The position numbers and the translations under genes are program-made. Below are positions 1 to 8,536 of a DNA stretch of 64,000 nt, one piece after another; the first letter of the stretch is position 1, and the number at the start of each line of letters is the position of its first letter. This DNA comes from Micromonospora purpureochromogenes (GTDB lineage Bacteria; Actinomycetota; Actinomycetes; Mycobacteriales; Micromonosporaceae). The stretch covers positions 1,736,001 to 1,800,000 of the forward strand of contig NZ_LT607410.1 of NCBI RefSeq assembly GCF_900091515.1, read 5' to 3'. The notes beneath the pieces were generated by a model. That model saw only the letters and a list, made by a program, of their open reading frames with translations. It had not been told where the DNA came from and did no database searches.

Positions 1-1
1 G

Positions 2-214
2 GCGTCGACCGGCACCGTGGCCGGTACGCCGATCGAGGGACCGGGCGCGGCCACGCTGGGCCGGCTGATCCCGCTGCTGCCGTACGTGACCGTGCTGGTG
101 GCGCTGGTGGTGCCGCTGGCGGCGGTGATCTACCTGGTGACCACCACGGCGTGGACGGCGCTGGAGCAGGTGGCGCTGCGTCGGCCGCAGCGGGACTCCA
201 TCGACAAACGTTGA
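2..214 (+). CDS. yidC: YidC/Oxa1-family membrane insertase, C-terminal fragment
   Basis: The gene is cut by the window edge; only the last 70 residues are visible, read in frame from base 2. The piece has a hydrophobic helix (about LLPYVTVLVALVVPLAAVIYL), then TTTAWTALEQVALRRPQRD, and a short basic tail. This ending, a final membrane helix followed by TTxAWTxxEQxxLRR, is characteristic of actinobacterial YidC/Oxa1 insertases, which insert and fold inner-membrane proteins with or without SecYEG. The catalytic hydrophilic groove lies upstream and cannot be checked. Neither rpmH nor a Jag-type gene follows, so this may be a secondary paralogue rather than the housekeeping copy; that is inference. 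Confidence 0.75.
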   Translation, partial: ASTGTVAGTPIEGPGAATLGRLIPLLPYVTVLVALVVPLAAVIYLVTTTAWTALEQVALRRPQRDSIDKR

Positions 215-248
215 CATCTGTCGGCCCGGCGGCGTACAAATCGCTGTC

Positions 249-262
249 AGAGAGCGCTCTCT
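249..262. promoter_or_regulatory. LacI-type operator palindrome upstream of the GH16 gene
   Basis: The perfect 14-bp palindrome AGAGAGCGCTCTCT lies about 30 bp before the GH16 start. It keeps the central GAGCGCTC of operators bound by actinobacterial LacI-family sugar regulators such as CebR (TGGGAGCGCTCCCA). I infer sugar-responsive repression of the glucanase gene. No regulator gene is adjacent in the window. Confidence 0.65.
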
Positions 263-292
263 CGACCCGTCCCCGCAGAGAGGCACCCCCCG

Positions 293-1705
293 ATGAACCC
301 TGCCCCGGCGGCCTCCGCCGCCCCCCGCCCACCCCGGTCGCGCCGACGGCTCCCGCTGGCCGTCGCGCTGGCCGTCGCCACCACCGCACTGACCGGCGTG
401 ACCGTGACCGCGCACGCCGCCGTCCCGCCGCCCCCGTCCGGCTGGAGCCTGATGTGGAGCGACGACTTCACCGGCTCCGCCGGCACCCTGCCGTCCTCGG
501 CCAACTGGATCATCGACACCGGCACCAGCTACCCGGGCGGCCCCGCCAACTGGGGCACCGGCGAGATCCAGACGTACACCGCCAGTGCCACCAACCTCGC
601 CCACGACGGCGCCGGCAACCTGCGGATCACCCCGGTCCGCGACGGCGCCGGCCGGTGGACCTCGGCCCGGATCGAGACCATCCGCACCGACTTCAAGCCG
701 GCCGCCGGGGGAGTGCTCGCCATCGAGGGGCGCATCCAGATGCCCAACGTCACCGGCGCGCAGGCCGCCGGGTACTGGCCGGCGTTCTGGGCGCTCGGCT
801 CGCCGTACCGCGGCAACTACCAGAACTGGCCCGGCGTCGGCGAGTTCGACGTGATGGAGAACGTCAACGGCCTGAACCAGGTCTGGGGCGTGCTGCACTG
901 CGGGTACGCCCCGGGCGGCCCGTGCAACGAGTTCAGCGGCCTGGGCAACTCCCGGCCCTGCCCCGGCAGCACCTGCCAGTCCGCCTTCCACACCTACCGC
1001 TTCGAGTGGGACGCCTCGGTCGCCCCGCAGCAACTGCGCTGGTACGTCGACGGGCAGCTGTTCCACACCGTCGGCCAGAACCAGGTCGGCGAGCCGTACT
1101 GGACCCAGATGACCGGCCACGCCGGCTACTTCCTGCTGCTCAACGTCGCGATGGGTGGCTCGTTCCCGAACGGGGTGGCCGGCTACGCCACGCCGACCGC
1201 CTCGACCGTCTCCGGCCGGTCGATGCTGGTCGACTACGTGGCGGTCTACCGGCGGGGCACGTCCACGCCGCCGCCGACCACCCCGCCGCCGTCCGGCGGC
1301 GTCGACGCGTACGGGACGATCCAGGCCGAGGCGTTCACCGCGCAGAACGGGGTGATCGTCGAGGCGTGCGCCGAGGGCGGGCAGAACATCGGCGCCCTGC
1401 GCAACGGTGACTGGGTCCGCTACGACAACGTCGACTTCGGCGCGACCCCGCCCCGCGACTTCGTCGCCCGGGTGGCCTCCGGGGCGGCCGGCGGGGTGAG
1501 CGGGCTGGTCGAGGTGCGCCTGGACAGCCCGACCAGCGCGCCGATCGGCAGCTTCGCCATCGCCAACACCGGCGGCTGGCAGAGCTGGCGCTCGGTGCCC
1601 GGCAACGTCGCCGCGGCGACCGGGCGGCACGCCGTCTACCTGACCTTCAGCAGCGGCCAGAGCGCCGACTTCGTCAACGTCAACTGGTTCACCTTCCGGC
1701 GCTGA
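293..1705 (+). CDS. secreted GH16 endo-beta-1,3-glucanase with C-terminal CBM6-like domain
   Basis: This is a 470-residue exported glycoside hydrolase predicted to cut beta-1,3-glucan (laminarin or fungal wall glucan). Residues 1-43 form a signal peptide with a basic RSRRR stretch and an AHA-A cleavage region. The GH16 domain covers about 50-322 and carries the family motif EFDVME at 184-189, giving nucleophile Glu184 and acid/base Glu189. A Pro/Thr linker (about 323-336) leads to a CBM6-like sandwich (about 337-470, with YGTIQAEAF and GDWVRYDNVDFG). The ATG follows a GAGAGG ribosome site at 276-282. A strong GC hairpin ends the unit. With the two chitinases downstream it suggests a fungal-wall-degrading secretome. 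The exact substrate is inferred. Confidence 0.9.
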   Translation: MNPAPAASAAPRPPRSRRRLPLAVALAVATTALTGVTVTAHAAVPPPPSGWSLMWSDDFTGSAGTLPSSANWIIDTGTSYPGGPANWGTGEIQTYTASATNLAHDGAGNLRITPVRDGAGRWTSARIETIRTDFKPAAGGVLAIEGRIQMPNVTGAQAAGYWPAFWALGSPYRGNYQNWPGVGEFDVMENVNGLNQVWGVLHCGYAPGGPCNEFSGLGNSRPCPGSTCQSAFHTYRFEWDASVAPQQLRWYVDGQLFHTVGQNQVGEPYWTQMTGHAGYFLLLNVAMGGSFPNGVAGYATPTASTVSGRSMLVDYVAVYRRGTSTPPPTTPPPSGGVDAYGTIQAEAFTAQNGVIVEACAEGGQNIGALRNGDWVRYDNVDFGATPPRDFVARVASGAAGGVSGLVEVRLDSPTSAPIGSFAIANTGGWQSWRSVPGNVAAATGRHAVYLTFSSGQSADFVNVNWFTFRR

Positions 1706-1713
1706 GCGCGCCC

Positions 1714-1742
1714 GGGGCCCGCGTCGAGGCGACGCGGGCCCC
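1714..1742 (+). terminator. hairpin terminator after the GH16 gene
   Basis: A perfect 12-bp stem (GGGGCCCGCGTC / GACGCGGGCCCC) with a 5-nt loop starts 9 bases after the GH16 stop. There is no U tract, as is usual for actinobacterial terminators. Confidence 0.75.
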
Positions 1743-1762
1743 GATCGGTGTCGCGACCACTC

Positions 1763-1791
1763 TGGACAGAATCAGTTAACAGTCTTAATAA
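1763..1791 (+). promoter_or_regulatory. promoter of the first chitinase gene
   Basis: A -35 box TGGACA (1763-1768) is separated by 17 bp from a -10 box TAATAA (1786-1791), in a short AT-rich island in otherwise very GC-rich sequence. The spacer holds GTTAAC flanked by AGT repeats, a possible regulator site. The start codon lies about 50 bases downstream. Confidence 0.6.
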
Positions 1792-1840
1792 TAAGCGCGC
1801 ACGTCGACATCCATGGATCGATCGCAGTCCGGAGGGTCGC

Positions 1841-3220
1841 ATGACGCGTTCCAGAACCCTGCTCCTCTCCCTGGTAGCCGCGCTGGTCGCGACCCTCGGC
1901 GCGGCGTGGGTCGCGCTGCCCGCGTACGCGGCCGGGGCGACCGCCAGCTTCGTCAAGACCTCCGACTGGGGCAGCGGCTGGGAGGGGAAGTACACGATCA
2001 CCAACGGCGGCGGCAGCACCATCTCGGGCTGGACCGTCTCCTTCGACCTGCCCGCCGGGACCACCGTCGGCAGCTACTGGGACGCGCTGCTCACCAGCTT
2101 CGGCCAGCGGTACACCTTCACCAACCGGTCCTGGAACGGCACCGTCGCCCCGGGCGCCTCGGTGTCGTTCGGCTTCCTCGGCGCCGGGACCGGCTCGCCG
2201 ACCAACTGCCTGCTCAACGGGGCGTCCTGCGGTGGCGGCAGCACCCCGCCGAGCCCGACGCCGACCACCCCGACGCCGTCGCCCACCACCCCGGCCCCGA
2301 CCACGCCGCCGCCCACCGGCGGGCTGCCGAAGCACCTGCTCACCGGCTACTGGCACAACTTCGACAACCCCGCGGTCGAGCTGCGACTGCGCGACGTGCC
2401 CGCCGAGTACGACATCGTCGCCGTCGCCTTCGGCGAGGCCACCGCCACGCCCGGCGCGGTGGGGTTCGCCGTCGACCCCGGACTGTCCGCCGCACTGGGC
2501 GGCTACACCGACGCGCAGTTCACCGCCGACGTGCAGACCCTGCGCTCGCGCGGCCAGAAGGTGATCCTCTCGGTCGGCGGCGAGGCCGGCCGGGTCGCGG
2601 TCAACGACGCCACCTCGGCCACCGCCTTCGCCGACACCGTCCACGCGCTGATCCAGCGGTACGGCTTCGACGGGGTCGACATCGACCTGGAGAACGGGCT
2701 CAACCCGACGTACCTGGCCCAGGCGCTGCGCGCCCTGCGGGCGAAGGTCGGCGCCGGCCTGATCATCACGATGGCACCACAGACCATCGACATGCAGTCG
2801 CCCAGCACCGGCTACTTCAAGCTGGCGCTGGACATCCGGGACATCCTCACCGTGGTCAACACCCAGTTCTACAACTCCGGGGTGATGCTCGGTTGCGACC
2901 AGAACGCCGCGTACTCGCAGGGCACGGTGAACTTCATCGTCGCCCTCGCCTGCATCCAGCTGGAGGCGGGGCTGCGCCCCGACCAGGTCGGCCTGGGCCT
3001 GCCCGCCGGGCCGGGCGCCGCCGGCGGTGGCATCGTCGCGCCGAGCGTGGTCAACGCGGCGCTGGACTGCCTGGCCCGCGGCACCAACTGCGGCAGCTTC
3101 CGGCCGCCGCACACCTACCCGGGCATCCGGGGCGCGATGACCTGGTCGGTGAACTGGGACGTCAGCAACGGCAACGGTTTCGCCCGGACCGTCAAGCCGC
3201 ACCTGGCCACCCTGCCCTGA
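1841..3220 (+). CDS. secreted chitinase, CBM2-GH18
   Basis: This is a 459-residue exported chitinase. Residues 1-31 are a signal peptide; a CBM2 carbohydrate-binding domain (about 32-130, with the usual WGSGWEGKYTITN start and paired Cys) binds chitin or cellulose. A Ser/Pro/Thr linker (about 131-165) leads to a GH18 barrel. The GH18 signature is intact: DGVDIDLE at 277-284, with catalytic acid Glu284 and assisting Asp280 and Asp282. The ATG was chosen because GGAGGG lies at 1831-1836 and the signal peptide begins there; the frame extends further upstream without support. It resembles streptomycete GH18 chitinases of the ChiC/ChiD type. Transcription probably starts from the promoter just upstream. 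Confidence 0.93.
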   Translation: MTRSRTLLLSLVAALVATLGAAWVALPAYAAGATASFVKTSDWGSGWEGKYTITNGGGSTISGWTVSFDLPAGTTVGSYWDALLTSFGQRYTFTNRSWNGTVAPGASVSFGFLGAGTGSPTNCLLNGASCGGGSTPPSPTPTTPTPSPTTPAPTTPPPTGGLPKHLLTGYWHNFDNPAVELRLRDVPAEYDIVAVAFGEATATPGAVGFAVDPGLSAALGGYTDAQFTADVQTLRSRGQKVILSVGGEAGRVAVNDATSATAFADTVHALIQRYGFDGVDIDLENGLNPTYLAQALRALRAKVGAGLIITMAPQTIDMQSPSTGYFKLALDIRDILTVVNTQFYNSGVMLGCDQNAAYSQGTVNFIVALACIQLEAGLRPDQVGLGLPAGPGAAGGGIVAPSVVNAALDCLARGTNCGSFRPPHTYPGIRGAMTWSVNWDVSNGNGFARTVKPHLATLP

Positions 3221-3268
3221 CGGGCGCGGCCGGTCCGCCGTCCCGCGGGCCGGCCACGCCGCACCACC

Positions 3269-3460
3269 CGGCCCACCCGGCCGGTCCGCACCCGGCCCAC
3301 CCCCCAGCCGGGCTGTCCGCACCACCGGCCCACCCCCGGCCGGTCCGTCCGCATCCCGGCCCACCCCTGGCCGGTCCATCCGCACCGCCGGCCCACCCCC
3401 GGCCGGCCAGTCCGCATCCCGGCCCACCCCTGGCCGGTCCGTCCGCACCGCCGGCCCACC
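3269..3460. repeat. degenerate 31-32 bp tandem repeat between the two chitinase genes
   Basis: The 345-bp gap between the chitinase genes (3221-3565) has no convincing gene. It holds six head-to-tail units, each beginning CGGCCCACC and containing GGCCGG and TCCGCA. The last four alternate between two versions (ending CATCC or CACCGC), giving a 63-bp higher-order period. Because 63 is a multiple of three, open frames run through it on both strands, but they look like spurious Pro/Ala/Gly repeats. Confidence 0.75.
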
Positions 3461-3565
3461 GCAGCGCCGGGCCGATCCTCCCCGCGCCACCGACCCGCCC
3501 CCTGCGGGCCGGCGGCCCGCCCACCCCCCGGGCGGTCCCCCCACCACAGGTCCCTGGAGGCCACC

Positions 3566-5122
3566 GTGAAACTCCGCTCCCCACGCGCGGCGACGTTCGT
3601 CGTCGCGCTCGCCGCCGCCCTGGTCGCGGCCACCGTCGTGGCCCCACCGGCCGCGTCCGCCGCCACCGCCGCCTTCGTCCGCACCTCCAGCTGGGGCAGC
3701 GGGTACGAGGCGAAGTTCACCGTCACCAACGACAGCTCGGCGAGCATCAGCTCCTGGAACGTGCAGTTCGACCTGCCCGCCGGCAGCTCGCTCGGCACCT
3801 TCTGGGACGCCCGGCTGACCACCTCCGGTCAGCACGTCACCGCGGTGAACCAGTCCTGGAACGGGACCCTCGCCCCCGGTGCCAGCACCTCGTTCGGTTT
3901 CGTGGTCAGCGGTAACGGCGACCCGACCAACTGCACGGTCAACGGTGGCTCCTGCACCGGCGGAGGCGGCGGCAACCCGTCCGCCCCGGCCACCCCCGGC
4001 GGCCTGCGGGTCACCGGCACCACCGCGTCCTCGATCGCGCTGGCGTGGAACGCCGTCGGCGGCACGGTCACCGGCTACCGGGTGTACGAGGGCTCGACCG
4101 TCCGGGCCACCCTCACCGGCACCTCGACCACGGTCAGCGGGCTGGCCGCCTGCTCCGCGCACAGCTACACCGTGGCCGCGTACAACTCGGCGGGCGAGTC
4201 GGCGAAGTCCGCGCCGGTCTCCGCCACCACCACCGGCTGCACCACCGCCCCGATGGCCGCCGCGCCCTACCTCTACCCGGGCTGGGGCGACCCGCCCGCG
4301 CCGTCGACGGTGATGGGTGCGACCGGGATCAAGTGGTTCACCATCGCGTTCGTCCTCTCCGGCGGAGGCTGCACCCCGGCCTGGGACGGCAGCGGCCCGC
4401 TCACCGGCGGCACGCACGCCAGCACCATCGCCGCGATCAAGGCCGCTGGCGGTGACGTGATCCCGTCCTTCGGCGGGTGGAGCGGCAACAAGCTCGGCCC
4501 GAACTGCTCCTCCGCGACCGCCCTGGCCGGCGCGTACCAGCAGGTGATCAACGCGTACGGGCTGAAGGCGATCGACATCGACATCGAGAACAGCGACGAG
4601 TTCGAGAACGAGGTGGTGCAGGACCGGATCCTCGGCGCCCTGAAGATCGTCAAGCAGAACAACCCGGGGATCAAGACGATCGTCACGTTCGGCACCTCGA
4701 CCACCGGGCCGAACTACTGGGGCACCCGGCTGATCAACCGGGCCGCCGCGCTCGGCGCGAACATCGACACCTTCACCATCATGCCGTTCGACTTCGGCGG
4801 CGGCGCGAACATGTACCAGAGCACCGTCAACGCGGCGGAGGGCCTGAAGAACGCGCTGAAGACCGCCTTCGGCTGGTCGGACGCCACCGCGTACGCGCAC
4901 ATGGGCATCTCCGGCATGAACGGCCTCTCGGACCAGCAGGAGCTGACCTCCCCGGCCACCTGGACGCAGATCCGGGACTGGGCCAAGGCCCGCGGCCTGT
5001 CCCGCTTCACCTTCTGGTCGGTCAACCGGGACCGCCCCTGCCCAGGCGGGGGAGTGGTCTCCAACTGCTCCGGGATCGCCCAGAACACCTGGGAGTTCAC
5101 CTCGATCACCGCGAAGTACTGA
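3566..5122 (+). CDS. secreted chitinase, CBM2-FnIII-GH18
   Basis: This 518-residue exported chitinase starts at a GTG preceded by CTGGAGG (3554-3560). The domains are a signal peptide (1-32), CBM2 (about 33-130), a Gly-rich hinge, one fibronectin type III domain (about 140-222) and a GH18 catalytic domain (about 228-518). The active-site motif reads KAIDIDIEN, with Asp337, Asp339 and catalytic Glu341; the usual first Asp of DxxDxDxE is replaced by Lys, as in a known bacterial GH18 subgroup. Its CBM2 resembles that of the preceding chitinase, so the two may share an N-terminal module by duplication, but their barrels differ. Complementary endo and exo action on chitin is plausible but not shown. 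Confidence 0.92.
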   Translation: MKLRSPRAATFVVALAAALVAATVVAPPAASAATAAFVRTSSWGSGYEAKFTVTNDSSASISSWNVQFDLPAGSSLGTFWDARLTTSGQHVTAVNQSWNGTLAPGASTSFGFVVSGNGDPTNCTVNGGSCTGGGGGNPSAPATPGGLRVTGTTASSIALAWNAVGGTVTGYRVYEGSTVRATLTGTSTTVSGLAACSAHSYTVAAYNSAGESAKSAPVSATTTGCTTAPMAAAPYLYPGWGDPPAPSTVMGATGIKWFTIAFVLSGGGCTPAWDGSGPLTGGTHASTIAAIKAAGGDVIPSFGGWSGNKLGPNCSSATALAGAYQQVINAYGLKAIDIDIENSDEFENEVVQDRILGALKIVKQNNPGIKTIVTFGTSTTGPNYWGTRLINRAAALGANIDTFTIMPFDFGGGANMYQSTVNAAEGLKNALKTAFGWSDATAYAHMGISGMNGLSDQQELTSPATWTQIRDWAKARGLSRFTFWSVNRDRPCPGGGVVSNCSGIAQNTWEFTSITAKY

Positions 5123-5137
5123 GCGGCGGCGTCGCGG

Positions 5138-5809
5138 TCAGCGACCGGCGGTCACCGACTGCCGGTCGCGCCGCGCCCGCCGCTTGCGGACCTTCTTCAC
5201 CACCCAGCTCGCGATCATGACGGCGAAGACGGCGAAGATCGCGTAGTTGAACCAGTTGCTGTACCGGTCGACGTCCTTCCAGCGCGACCCGAGCGCGTAG
5301 CCCAGCCCCACGATCAGCGTGTTCCACACCCCGCTGCCCAGCGTGGTCAACAGGACGAACTCGCCCAGCGGTATCCGGTTCGACCCGGCCGGGACCGACA
5401 CCAGGCTGCGGACCACCGGCACCACCCGGCCGATCAGGACCGCCCACCGGCCGTACCGCTCGAACCAGCGGTCGGCCTTCTCCAGGTCGTCGGAGTCCAC
5501 CAGTGGGATGTGGTCCAGCCAGCGCTTGAGCCGCTCCTCGCCGAGCGCCGCGCCGAGCCAGTAGAGCACCAGCGCGCCCAGCAGCGAGCCGACCGTCGCG
5601 GCGAGCACGATCACCACCAGGTGGAAGCGGCCCGCACTGGCGAGGTAGCCGGCCATCGCCAGCACGACCTCGCTGGGGATCGGCGGGATGATGCTCTCCA
5701 GGGCCACCAGCAGCGCGACCCCGACCGCGCCCAGCGAGTCGATGACGCTCGCCACCCAGCCGGTCAGCCCGGTGAACTGGTTCGGGTCGACGTTCTGGGC
5801 CAGAGCCAT
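5138..5809 (-). CDS. DedA-family membrane protein
   Basis: This 223-residue integral membrane protein belongs to the DedA/SNARE-associated (VTT) family, implicated in lipid-carrier recycling and envelope homeostasis. The family signature ESIIPPIPSEVVLAMAGYLA lies in the first third, a Gly-rich re-entrant segment (GSLLGALVLYWLGAALGEE) follows, and a second conserved region has GRVVPVVRSLVSVPAG. The C-terminus is strongly basic (VVKKVRKRRARR). The ATG at 5809 was chosen because GGAAGGA lies 5 bases upstream; a longer frame exists but lacks support. The gene converges on the second chitinase with only 15 bp between their stops. Confidence 0.92.
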   Translation of the reverse strand: MALAQNVDPNQFTGLTGWVASVIDSLGAVGVALLVALESIIPPIPSEVVLAMAGYLASAGRFHLVVIVLAATVGSLLGALVLYWLGAALGEERLKRWLDHIPLVDSDDLEKADRWFERYGRWAVLIGRVVPVVRSLVSVPAGSNRIPLGEFVLLTTLGSGVWNTLIVGLGYALGSRWKDVDRYSNWFNYAIFAVFAVMIASWVVKKVRKRRARRDRQSVTAGR

Positions 5810-5931
5810 GGGCGTCCTTCCGAGAGCTGCCGGGATCGGACAGTGGTACCCGCGCATCCGACCCCCACACCTGCCGGTGATCCGCCCCACTGACCACCCG
5901 CTCAGGCCCGGTCCCACGCCGACCTGCCCGT

Positions 5932-5993
5932 CTTGCGGCGGGTCGCGGTATCCGGCGCCCGGGACGCCGCGACCCGCCGCAAGTCGCGACGGA
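5932..5993 (-). terminator. 17-bp-stem hairpin between the DUF1349 and dedA genes
   Basis: Perfect 17-bp arms at 5932-5948 and 5977-5993 (CTTGCGGCGGGTCGCGG and its complement) lie just past the stop of the minus-strand DUF1349 gene. This is a probable terminator separating it from dedA. Confidence 0.65.
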
Positions 5994-6020
5994 GCGCGGC
6001 GGTGGCAGGCGGGTGGCGGG

Positions 6021-6629
6021 TCAGGTCGAAGGATGCAGTTCCCGGTCGGCCGGGCCCTGGCGCCAGCCGGTGAACCGGACGGTCAGCCCGGACCGGGTCG
6101 GCGAGCAGCAGAACGGACCGGCCGACGCCGTCGCCTCCGGGGCGAGCGGCGCGAGCCGGACCAGCCGCCACGGCTCGTCGTCCACCCGGGCCCGGACGGT
6201 GAGGGCGTCACCGTCCCGGCTGACCCGGACGGTGACCTCCCGCCCGGCCCAGTCCGGCACCGGCGCGACCGACCAGTCGGAGACCTCCCGGGTGACCACC
6301 GCGCCGAGCTGCGGCTCGCCGTCGCTGACCTCCACCCCGGCCTTGACCCAGTTCCGTTCGTCCACCCGGACCAGCACCCCGGCCTGGTCGAACTGCTCGC
6401 CGTAGTCCAGCGGGAAGCTCACCTCGACGGCGCTGCCGCCGGGCAGCGGGGCGAGCAGGGCGGGCCCGTCGTCGTGCACGAACCCGTAGCTGGTGTGCCG
6501 CCAGAAGTCGCTCTCCGCGCCCGGCTCCACCAGCAGGTCACCCGCGTCGGTCCGCTCGACCCGCACCGGCTCGCGCAGCCAGCGGCCGTCGGTCCAGTCG
6601 ACGTCCCGCAGCGTCTCGTCCTCGCCCAT
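6021..6629 (-). CDS. DUF1349 concanavalin-A-like protein
   Basis: This 202-residue cytoplasmic protein has no signal peptide. It matches the DUF1349 family (beta-sandwich, laminin-G/concanavalin-like fold): the stretches ESDFWRHTSYGFVHDDG, FDQAGVLVRVDERNWVKAGVE and AGPFCCSPTRSGLTVRF are typical. The family is linked to carbohydrate binding, but its biochemical role is unproven. It starts 95 bp from, and divergent to, the GH13 gene, so the two may share a regulatory region and act on related sugars. The ATG at 6629 is the only good start. Confidence 0.85.
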   Translation of the reverse strand: MGEDETLRDVDWTDGRWLREPVRVERTDAGDLLVEPGAESDFWRHTSYGFVHDDGPALLAPLPGGSAVEVSFPLDYGEQFDQAGVLVRVDERNWVKAGVEVSDGEPQLGAVVTREVSDWSVAPVPDWAGREVTVRVSRDGDALTVRARVDDEPWRLVRLAPLAPEATASAGPFCCSPTRSGLTVRFTGWRQGPADRELHPST

Positions 6630-6724
6630 CCCGGCACCGTACCCGCCCCGACGGCGCCGTCCCGACGGCCGACGGCGCCGCCCCCGCGTTTGCCGGGACG
6701 GCCGATCGGAGACATAAGGTCGAC

Positions 6725-8377
6725 ATGGGTGACAGGTGGTACTCCGAGGCCGTCGTCTACTGCCTCGACATCGACACGTACGCGGACTCCGACGGCGACG
6801 GGTTCGGCGACATCCGAGGGCTGATCGGCCGGCTGGACTACCTGGCCCGGCTCGGGGTGACCTGCCTGTGGCTGCACCCGATCCACCCGTCGCCCAACAA
6901 GGACGACGGCTACGACGCCACCGACTTCTACAACGTGGACCCGCGCTTCGGGACCCTCGGCGACTTCGCCGAGCTGCTGCACCAGGCGCAGAACCGGGGC
7001 ATCCGGGTGATCATCGACCTGGTGGTCAACCACACCTCGGACGAGCACCCCTGGTTCCAGTCCGCCCGCTCCTCGCCCGACTCGCGCTACCGGGACTGGT
7101 ACGTCTGGTCCGACACCGAGCCGGACGACCGGCACCAGGGCATGGTCTTCCCCGGCGAGCAGAACGAGACCTGGAGCTACGACCGCACCGCGAAGGCCTG
7201 GTTCTACCACCGGTTCTACAAGTTCCAGCCGGACCTCAACTTCGCCAACCCGGAGGTCCGCGCGGAGATCAAGAAGGTGATGTCGTTCTGGCTCCAGCTC
7301 GGCGTCTCCGGTTTCCGGATGGACGCGGTGCCGTTCATCATCGAGCTGACCGAGCCCGGCAATCCCAACTCGCCCAAGGACTTCGAGTTCCTCACCGAGC
7401 TGCGCCAGCACGTGCAGTGGCGCCGCGCCGACGCGGTCCTGCTGGCCGAGGCGAACGTCGAGCCGGACCAGCTGCCCACGTTCTTCGGCGACAGCGGCGG
7501 CTCCGGCAACCGGATCCACATGCTCTTCGACTTCATGCTCAACGGCCGGCTGATGCTGGCCCTGGCCCGGCGGGACCCGGAGTCGGTGATCGAGGCGCTG
7601 CGGGACACCCCGGCGCTGCCCGCCGGCGGCCAGTGGGCCACCTTCCTGCGCAACCACGACGAGATCGACCTCTCCCGGCTCACCGCCGAGCAGCGCAACC
7701 AGGTGTACGCCGAGTTCGGCCCGGACGAGGACATGCGGATCTACGACCGGGGCATCCGGCGTCGGCTGGCCCCGATGCTCGGCAACGACCGCCGCCGCAT
7801 CGAGCTGGCGTACGCGTTGCAGTTCTCGCTGCGCGGCACGCCGGTGCTGCGCTACGGCGAGGAGATCGGCATGGGCGAGGACCTGTCGCTGCCCGGCCGG
7901 GAGTCCATCCGTACCCCGATGCAGTGGTCGTTCAAGCCGAACGCCGGGTTCTCCACGGCGGACCCGGAGAAGCTGGTCCGACCGGTGATCGACAAGGGCG
8001 AGTTCAGCTACGAGAAGGTCAACGTGACCGCCCAGCGCCGTGACCCGAAGTCGCTGCTGGCCTGGTTCGAGCGGATGATCCGTACGCTGCGCGAGGCCTC
8101 CGAGATCGGCTCGGGCGCGACGACGCACATCGACGTGCCGATGCCGGCCGGGGTGCTGGCGCACCGCGCCGACGGTCCGACCGGGACGATGGTCTTCCTG
8201 CACAACCTGGGCACCGAGGACGTCAAGGTCGACCTGAGCATGCTCGCCCCCGAGGCGGACCTGCCGACGGACGTCCTCGCCGACCGGGGGTACGGCGAGG
8301 TGGGCAAGCTGGACAACCTCAAGCTGGCCGGCTACGGCTACCGCTGGATCCGGCTCTGCCGGGCCGCGAAGATCTGA
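6725..8377 (+). CDS. GH13 alpha-amylase-family enzyme, trehalose-synthase-like
   Basis: This is a 550-residue cytoplasmic GH13 enzyme. The (beta/alpha)8 barrel starts at residue 5 (WYSEAVVYCLDIDTYADSDGDGFGDIRGL) and holds the four conserved regions: DLVVNHTS, GFRMDAVPF (nucleophile Asp200), LLAEANV (acid/base Glu242) and FLRNHDEIDL (Asp312). The C-terminus is a beta-sandwich. The N-terminal pattern and NHTSDEHPWF resemble TreS (maltose-to-trehalose isomerase) and related GH13 subfamily 16 enzymes. It lacks the maltokinase fusion seen in some TreS proteins. The enzyme probably rearranges or hydrolyses alpha-1,4-glucosides; the product cannot be settled from sequence. An 8-bp GC hairpin follows at 8390-8411. 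Confidence 0.85.
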   Translation: MGDRWYSEAVVYCLDIDTYADSDGDGFGDIRGLIGRLDYLARLGVTCLWLHPIHPSPNKDDGYDATDFYNVDPRFGTLGDFAELLHQAQNRGIRVIIDLVVNHTSDEHPWFQSARSSPDSRYRDWYVWSDTEPDDRHQGMVFPGEQNETWSYDRTAKAWFYHRFYKFQPDLNFANPEVRAEIKKVMSFWLQLGVSGFRMDAVPFIIELTEPGNPNSPKDFEFLTELRQHVQWRRADAVLLAEANVEPDQLPTFFGDSGGSGNRIHMLFDFMLNGRLMLALARRDPESVIEALRDTPALPAGGQWATFLRNHDEIDLSRLTAEQRNQVYAEFGPDEDMRIYDRGIRRRLAPMLGNDRRRIELAYALQFSLRGTPVLRYGEEIGMGEDLSLPGRESIRTPMQWSFKPNAGFSTADPEKLVRPVIDKGEFSYEKVNVTAQRRDPKSLLAWFERMIRTLREASEIGSGATTHIDVPMPAGVLAHRADGPTGTMVFLHNLGTEDVKVDLSMLAPEADLPTDVLADRGYGEVGKLDNLKLAGYGYRWIRLCRAAKI

Positions 8378-8536
8378 CCCTCCCGCCCGACCGCCGGCCG
8401 GGCCCGGCGGTGTCCGATGTGCTCTCCAGAGCCGGCCCGCGTCCGGCGGCGCGGACCGCCGCTGCGGGCCGGTCCGGGTGGGCGTACCCCTGGGTTAAGC
8501 TCCTTCGATCGACCCACAAGTTACCGGGAGGTAATC

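Noticed and set aside
1772..4900. A 1042-codon minus-strand frame across both chitinase genes
   Set aside because: Repetitive Gly/Arg/Val composition, and it runs through the 63-bp tandem repeat. Both chitinases are clearly coded on the plus strand.
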